Part shown: piece after piece, positions 59,947 to 64,000 of the stretch
Position numbering within the stretch: the first letter of the stretch is position 1
Layout: each line of letters opens with the position of its first letter
Assembly: GCA_046294265.1 (NCBI GenBank)
Contig: JBKBKC010000003.1
Span: forward strand, 248,001 to 312,000
Reading direction: 5' to 3'
Source of the DNA: JBKBKC01 sp046294265
GTDB lineage: Bacteria; Pseudomonadota; Alphaproteobacteria; Rhodobacterales; Rhodobacteraceae
DNA: 64,000 nucleotides
Translations under genes and position numbers: made by a program
Notes under the pieces: model-generated
Told to the model about the DNA's origin: nothing
Seen by the model: the letters and a program-made list of their open reading frames with translations, nothing else
Database searches by the model: none

Positions 59947-60456
59947 GTGCCGGGCAAGATCGGAAGGGCGGGCCGATGGTTCGCCCTTTGTCTTTGCGTG
60001 GCCCTGCTGTCTGCCTCGTGCAATGACCACGGCTTTGCCCGCGATCTGTTCGTGGGTGTCGAAGGGCTGGGCGAAATCCGCTATGCGCGCGCGTCGAAGG
60101 GCAAACCACCCGAGGGAGTGTCCGACTTCACCGGCCTCTGCCTGACAGCGGTTGCTGATCTGCTGCCTACCGCGCCCGGCAATCCGCCCTCGCTGATGCC
60201 TGCCAACCGCAGGCATCGCGTGTGGGTAGCAGACTGGCAGCCAACCTCGATGCCCAAGGGCACCCGCGGTCTGGCGCAGAGTTGCATTGAATTGGGGGGG
60301 CCCTCCCTGCAAGACACGGCGCGCCGCGCTCTTGCGGAGCCCGGATCGTTCTGGGCCGTCATCCCAGCCGGACCGGAAAGCGTTGACCATCGGTGGAGCC
60401 TCTATTCTCCCCGCCACGGCATTGTGGGCTGGGCCAAGGCAGGAGCGGAAGGATGA
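59947..60456 (+). CDS. Small putative lipoprotein
   Basis: About 169 residues. A signal-like stretch (GRWFALCLCVALLSASC) ends in a possible lipobox LSAS-C near residue 24. GTG 59947 follows GAGGGG; TTG 59944 is an alternative. Mature part has no family I recognise (GEIRYARASKGKPPEG, HRVWVADWQPTSMPKGTRG, GLAQSCIELGG). It overlaps RidA by 4 bases (ATGA), so they are coupled. Confidence 0.62.
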   Translation: MPGKIGRAGRWFALCLCVALLSASCNDHGFARDLFVGVEGLGEIRYARASKGKPPEGVSDFTGLCLTAVADLLPTAPGNPPSLMPANRRHRVWVADWQPTSMPKGTRGLAQSCIELGGPSLQDTARRALAEPGSFWAVIPAGPESVDHRWSLYSPRHGIVGWAKAGAEG

Positions 60457-60839
60457 CCAGACAGCATATCTCCAGCGGCTCGACCTTCGAGGCCGCCATC
60501 GGCTATTCCCGCGCGGTGGTCTGCGATGGATGGGTGTTCGTCTCGGGCACCACAGGCTATGACTATGCCACGATGACACTGGCCGAGGGGGTCACGGCGC
60601 AATGCCGCCAGACCCTTGCCAACATCTCTGCCGCGCTGGAACAGGCGGGTTGCAGCTTTGATGACGTGGTGCGCGTGCGCTACATCCTGCCCGACCCAGC
60701 CGAATGGCCCGCCTGCTGGCCGCTGGTGTCCGAAGCCTTCGCCATCGCCCGCCCCGCCGCCACGATGATCGTGGCCGCCCTGCAGGACCCCGCCATGCGG
60801 ATCGAGATCGAGGTGACGGCGCGGGTTCCGGCGTCCTGA
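60453..60839 (+). CDS. RidA/YjgF family protein
   Basis: A 128-residue trimeric protein of the reactive-intermediate deaminase family, which detoxifies enamines/imines. AIGYSRAVVCDGWVFVSGTT, TLANISAALEQAGCSFDDVV and VRVRYILPDPAEW are typical; the canonical arginine (in VRVRYI) is present. It may be the atypical clade that lacks deaminase activity. Coupled to the upstream lipoprotein gene. Confidence 0.88.
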   Translation: MTRQHISSGSTFEAAIGYSRAVVCDGWVFVSGTTGYDYATMTLAEGVTAQCRQTLANISAALEQAGCSFDDVVRVRYILPDPAEWPACWPLVSEAFAIARPAATMIVAALQDPAMRIEIEVTARVPAS

Positions 60840-60916
60840 CCGGCCCCGCATCCCGCGCCCCCTAGACCTTGGCCCCCGCATCGGCCATATCTCTTTGGGG
60901 CAACCAAGAGGCACCC

Positions 60917-61300
60917 ATGGGCATTCTGACTTCGCTTCTGCGCTCGGTCACCTGGTGGAACGGCCAGACGTTGAACACGCAGCTGTTCACCGCGCGCCGT
61001 GGCATGAAGGTGGGCGAAGACGCGCAGGGGAACCTGTTCTACCGTACCCAGGACGACAAGAAGCGCTGGGTCATCTACAATGGTGAAAGCGAGGCGAGCA
61101 GAGTCAGCCCCGACTGGCACGGCTGGCTGCACCATACCTGGGACGATCCGCCGACCACGGCCCCGCTGGCGCACAAGGCCTGGGAAAAGCCGCATCAGGA
61201 GAACCTGACCGGCACGGATGCCGCCTATGCGCCGCCCGGATCGATCCGCCGCGCCGCCCCAATTGAGCGCCGCGACTATGAGGCGTGGGTGCCTGAGTAA
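60917..61300 (+). CDS. NDUFA12-like NADH:ubiquinone oxidoreductase accessory subunit
   Basis: A 127-residue protein with the NDUFA12/B17.2 pattern: TWWNGQTLNTQLFTARRGMK, GNLFYRTQDDKKRWVIYNGE, EASRVSPDWHGWLHHTWDD. It is one of the few complex I accessory subunits kept in alphaproteobacteria. AAGAGG lies upstream of ATG 60917. Its TAA overlaps the mlaD ATG by one base. Confidence 0.93.
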   Translation: MGILTSLLRSVTWWNGQTLNTQLFTARRGMKVGEDAQGNLFYRTQDDKKRWVIYNGESEASRVSPDWHGWLHHTWDDPPTTAPLAHKAWEKPHQENLTGTDAAYAPPGSIRRAAPIERRDYEAWVPE

Positions 61301-61776
61301 TGTCAGAAAGCACGACAGAGGTGCTGGTGGGCGGTGCGGTTCTGGCCGTGGCGATCGGCTTCATCGTCTTTGCGGCGCAGGGCACGGGCCTGATGGGCGG
61401 CGGAAGCGGAGCCTATGAGCTGCGCGCCTCGTTCCGGTCGGCCGAGGGTGTGCGCGTCGGCACCGATGTGCGGCTCGCGGGGGTCAAGGTGGGATCGGTC
61501 ACCGGCCTTGCGCTGAACCCGCAGACCTTTTTCGCGGATGCCCGGCTGAGCGTGGCACTGGGCATCGAGGTGCCGGAGGACTCCACCGTGCTGATCTCGT
61601 CCGAGGGCCTTCTGGGCGGAAATTTCGTGGAGATCCTGCCGGGTGGCAGCCTCGACAACCTGAAGCCGGGGGGCGAGGTGCTGGACACGCAGGGCGCGGT
61701 CAGCCTGATCACGCTCTTGATGAAATTCGTGGGCGACGGGGCGACGCGCGGCGCGGATGCGGACCAGCCGGAATGA
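61300..61776 (+). CDS. mlaD: MCE/MlaD family phospholipid transport protein
   Basis: A 158-residue inner-membrane-anchored protein. One N-terminal helix (EVLVGGAVLAVAIGFIVFAA) precedes an MCE domain with ASFRSAEGVRVGTDVRLAGV, GSVTGLALNPQTFFADARLS and SEGLLGGNFVEILPGGS. MlaD forms the periplasmic hexamer of the retrograde phospholipid transporter. MlaE and MlaF genes are not in the window. Confidence 0.88.
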   Translation: MSESTTEVLVGGAVLAVAIGFIVFAAQGTGLMGGGSGAYELRASFRSAEGVRVGTDVRLAGVKVGSVTGLALNPQTFFADARLSVALGIEVPEDSTVLISSEGLLGGNFVEILPGGSLDNLKPGGEVLDTQGAVSLITLLMKFVGDGATRGADADQPE

Positions 61777-62147
61777 GGATGCCGGGTGTCGTGCTGGCGG
61801 CCATGCTGTCGGTCATTCCCTTGGCCGGGCCGCTTGCGGCGGCCGAGCGCGGGGTCGAGGCGCGCGGGGCGGTGCTGCGGTGGCTGGACAAGGTGTCGGG
61901 GCAGACGGGTGACCTTGAGCTGTCGCGCGGGCAGCTGGCCGAGGTGGGGCGTCTCTCGATCCTGATGGACACCTGCCGCTATCCCGCCGAGGGCCAGCCG
62001 ACCGAGGCTTTCGCCCATCTGGTGATCATGGACAATCTGCGCGCGGAGCCGGTGTTCTCCGGCTGGATGATCGCCGAGGCGCCGGCGCTGTCGGCGCTGG
62101 ACCATCACCGCTATGACGTCTGGGTGCTGCGCTGCCTGACCGAATAG
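61773..62147 (+). CDS. DUF2155 secreted protein
   Basis: A 124-residue exported protein (signal VVLAAMLSVIPLAGPLAAAE). Typical DUF2155 features: GAVLRWLDKVSGQTGDLELS, GRLSILMDTCRYPAEGQPTE and SGWMIAEAPALSALDHHRYD. It starts 4 bases before the mlaD stop (ATGA). Its tail overlaps the reverse aat gene by about 37 bases. Function unknown, but the order NDUFA12-mlaD-DUF2155-aat is conserved in alphaproteobacteria. Confidence 0.88.
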   Translation: MRMPGVVLAAMLSVIPLAGPLAAAERGVEARGAVLRWLDKVSGQTGDLELSRGQLAEVGRLSILMDTCRYPAEGQPTEAFAHLVIMDNLRAEPVFSGWMIAEAPALSALDHHRYDVWVLRCLTE

Positions 62148-62758
62148 GGGTCGGGCGCATATCCGGGTGGATCCCATATGGCCGCTGACGCAAGGGCGGC
62201 CTGCAGCTGGCGGTGATAGTCGGCGCGGGGGATCTCGACGGCCCCGAGCGACGCAAGGTGCGACGTCAGGAACTGCGTGTCGAACAGGGTGAACCCCCCC
62301 GCCCGAAGCCGGTGCACCAGCCAGGCCAGTGCTACCTTGGACGCATCGGTGCGGCGCGAGAACATCGATTCGCCAAAGAACGCGGCGCCGATGGTCACGC
62401 CATACACCCCGCCGATCAGCCCCCCCCCGGTGTCGCGCAGTTCCAGCGCATGGGCAAAGCCTGCGCGGTGCAGGTCAAGATAAAGGTCGAGGATGGTGCC
62501 GTTGATCCAGGTTTCCGCGCGATCGGCGCAGCCTTCGACCACGCCACGGAAGTCGGTGTCGGTGGTGACCTGGTAATCCCCGCGCAGGATGGCGCGGCCC
62601 AGCGAGCGCGAGATGCGGAATGCGTTTAGCGGAAAAACCCCCCGGCGGCGCGGATCGACCCAGTGGATGGCGTCGCTGTCGCGCCCCTCGGCCATCGGAA
62701 ACACGCCCATCATGTAGGCACGCAGCAGCATCTGCGGCGTGACGGGGCCGGGGATCAT
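62111..62758 (-). CDS. aat: Leucyl/phenylalanyl-tRNA-protein transferase
   Basis: A 215-residue enzyme that adds Leu or Phe to N-terminal Lys/Arg for the N-degron pathway feeding ClpS/ClpAP. The LLRAYMMGVFPMAEGRDSD and IHWVDPRRRGVFPLNAFRIS openings and the GFAHALELRD then GLIGGVYGVTIGAAFFGESM and FTLFDTQFLTSHLASLGAVE blocks are diagnostic. It converges on DUF2155 with overlapping 3' ends. Confidence 0.95.
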   Translation of the reverse strand: MIPGPVTPQMLLRAYMMGVFPMAEGRDSDAIHWVDPRRRGVFPLNAFRISRSLGRAILRGDYQVTTDTDFRGVVEGCADRAETWINGTILDLYLDLHRAGFAHALELRDTGGGLIGGVYGVTIGAAFFGESMFSRRTDASKVALAWLVHRLRAGGFTLFDTQFLTSHLASLGAVEIPRADYHRQLQAALASAAIWDPPGYAPDPYSVRQRSTQTS

Positions 62759-62843
62759 GCGACTGGCCGCCGCGCGCAGATTTCTTCAAGAAATCGGCAC
62801 GAATTCTTGCACGACGTCGTGCCCGCGCGGCGCCTGTGCAGCG

Positions 62844-64000
62844 CTATCCGAACTGCCGCGCCAGCCACTTTTCCAGCCAGTGGATGGTATAGTCGCCGTT
62901 CTGGATGTCAGGCTCTGCCAGCAGCGCGTGGAACAGCGGCACGGTGGTATCCACGCCGTCAACGATCAATTCCCCCAGCGCGCGGCGCAACCGCGCCAGC
63001 GCCTCGGGCCGGTCGCGGCCATGCACGATCAGCTTGCCGATCAGGCTGTCGTAATAGGGCGGGATCGCATAGCCGGAGTAAAGTGCGCTATCCATCCGCA
63101 CGCCATATCCCCCCGGTGCGTGGAACATCCGCACCCGTCCGGGGCAGGGCGAGAAGTTCGGCAGCTTTTCGGCATTGATCCGCACCTCGATGGCATGGCC
63201 GTTGATCTCCAGCTCATCTTGCACAAACGATATCGGCAGCCCCGCCGCCACCCGGATCTGTTCGCGCACAAGGTCCACGCCAAAGATCGCCTCGGTTACC
63301 GGGTGTTCCACCTGCAGGCGGGTGTTCATCTCGATGAAGTAGAACTTGCCATCCTCATACAGGAACTCCACCGTCCCCGCGCCGATGTAGTTGATCTTGG
63401 CCACGGCATCCGCGCAAACCTTGCCGATCTCGGCGCGCATCCTGGGCGTGATCGCGGGGCCGGGCGCCTCTTCGAACACCTTCTGGTGGCGGCGTTGCAG
63501 GCTGCAATCCCGCTCGCCCAGATGCACGGCCCCGCCCTTGCCGTCGCCGAACACCTGGATCTCGATATGGCGCGGCTTTTGCAGGTATTTCTCGATATAG
63601 ACCTCGTCGTTGCCAAAGGCCGCCTTGGCCTCGGACCGCGCGGTGCGAAAGGCAACCTCAAGCTCCTCGGCATTCCGCGCCACCTTCATGCCGCGCCCGC
63701 CGCCGCCGGCCGTGGCCTTGATGATGACCGGAAAGCCGATCTCTTCCGCCGCCTTGCGCGCCACGTCGAAATCGGCCACCCCGCCTTCGGACCCAGGCAC
63801 CACCGGGATGCCCAGCGTCTTGGCCGTTTCCTTGGCGGTGATCTTGTCGCCCATGATGCGGATATGCTCGGCGCTGGGGCCGATGAAGGTGAGGCCGTGA
63901 TCCTCCAGCGCCTGCGCGAAGGCCGCGTTCTCGCTCAGGAACCCGTATCCCGGATGCACCGCCTGCGCGCCCGTGATCTCGCAGGCCGAGATGATGGCGG
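62844..64000 (-). CDS. accC: Acetyl-CoA carboxylase biotin carboxylase subunit (5' end outside window)
   Basis: 385 codons of a ~450-residue enzyme that carboxylates biotin on AccB. The frame is open at the window edge; the first visible block AIISACEITGAQAVHPGYGF corresponds to about residue 65. ATP-grasp features follow: TAGGGGRGMKVARN, FGNDEVYIEKYLQKPRHIEI, EVRINAE. C-terminal domain present. accB, normally adjacent, is outside the window. Confidence 0.95.
   Translation of the reverse strand, partial: AIISACEITGAQAVHPGYGFLSENAAFAQALEDHGLTFIGPSAEHIRIMGDKITAKETAKTLGIPVVPGSEGGVADFDVARKAAEEIGFPVIIKATAGGGGRGMKVARNAEELEVAFRTARSEAKAAFGNDEVYIEKYLQKPRHIEIQVFGDGKGGAVHLGERDCSLQRRHQKVFEEAPGPAITPRMRAEIGKVCADAVAKINYIGAGTVEFLYEDGKFYFIEMNTRLQVEHPVTEAIFGVDLVREQIRVAAGLPISFVQDELEINGHAIEVRINAEKLPNFSPCPGRVRMFHAPGGYGVRMDSALYSGYAIPPYYDSLIGKLIVHGRDRPEALARLRRALGELIVDGVDTTVPLFHALLAEPDIQNGDYTIHWLEKWLARQFG

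Noticed and set aside
1..64000. CRISPR arrays, tRNA and rRNA genes
   Set aside because: No regularly spaced direct repeats, no cloverleaf-like sequences and no rRNA signatures were seen in the intergenic gaps.

Overview
The window is 64 kb of high-GC chromosome, mostly core genes with one accessory island. The best placement is Rhodobacterales (Rhodobacteraceae, Alphaproteobacteria). Four things support this: a SAM/SAH-type riboswitch directly in front of metK, a class described from Rhodobacterales; the order NDUFA12-like gene, mlaD, DUF2155, aat, accC; the order rpsA, ihfB, lapA, trpF, trpB; and an Fe-S cryptochrome/photolyase. I found no rRNA, tRNA or CRISPR array. GC is so high that many antisense and shifted frames stay open for hundreds of codons, so genes were chosen by protein character, ribosome binding sites and neighbours rather than by length.

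Region 1 (1-9.2 kb) holds a truncated ABC permease, a GT4 glycosyltransferase, a DinB protein, acrylyl-CoA reductase (acuI), UDP-glucose dehydrogenase (reverse), and a gentisate dioxygenase/FAH hydrolase pair. A nitrilase and a flavin reductase follow, and the region ends in a TniQ-like transposition remnant. Region 2 (9.4-28.3 kb) is housekeeping: miaB, an OmpA-like/lipoprotein pair sharing a cysteine-framed module, phoH-ybeY-corC-lnt, riboswitch-metK-trmB, an amidohydrolase, aroA-cmk-surface-glycan gene, glutathione peroxidase, nitroreductase, rpsA-ihfB-lapA-trpF. Region 3 (28.4-45.3 kb) holds trpB and several conserved hypothetical families. It also has pth and rplY separated by an inserted cassette, a protein with an 11-Asp tract, an SDR/photolyase pair, a SUKH-like gene beside an LRR/zinc-ribbon gene, a 19-repeat MORN protein and nadE.

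Region 4 (45.3-57.9 kb) is the accessory island. An N-terminal fragment of a DNA methyltransferase lies just after nadE. A C-terminal fragment of the same kind of enzyme lies just before clpP, in the same order and orientation. Between them are a TetR regulator with a divergent OmpV-like gene and two palindromic operators; a DUF2306 membrane protein; an internally deleted sulfide:quinone reductase; DUF5368; a persulfide-dioxygenase-like MBL hydrolase; a methyltransferase; an NsrR-like Rrf2 regulator; a short-Q-loop cytochrome bd operon whose cydB is frameshifted; a DsrE-like protein; fragments of at least three IS families; an arsenite/BASS-type transporter; and an MFS fragment. Most of it reads as sulfide/NO/respiratory stress functions in partial decay.

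Region 5 (57.9-64 kb) returns to core genes: clpP-clpX, a lipoprotein, RidA, the NDUFA12-like protein, mlaD, DUF2155, aat (reverse), and accC (reverse, cut by the window edge). Several operons show 1-4 base stop/start overlaps. In two genes (phoH and the MBL hydrolase) the Shine-Dalgarno position points to a TTG start.
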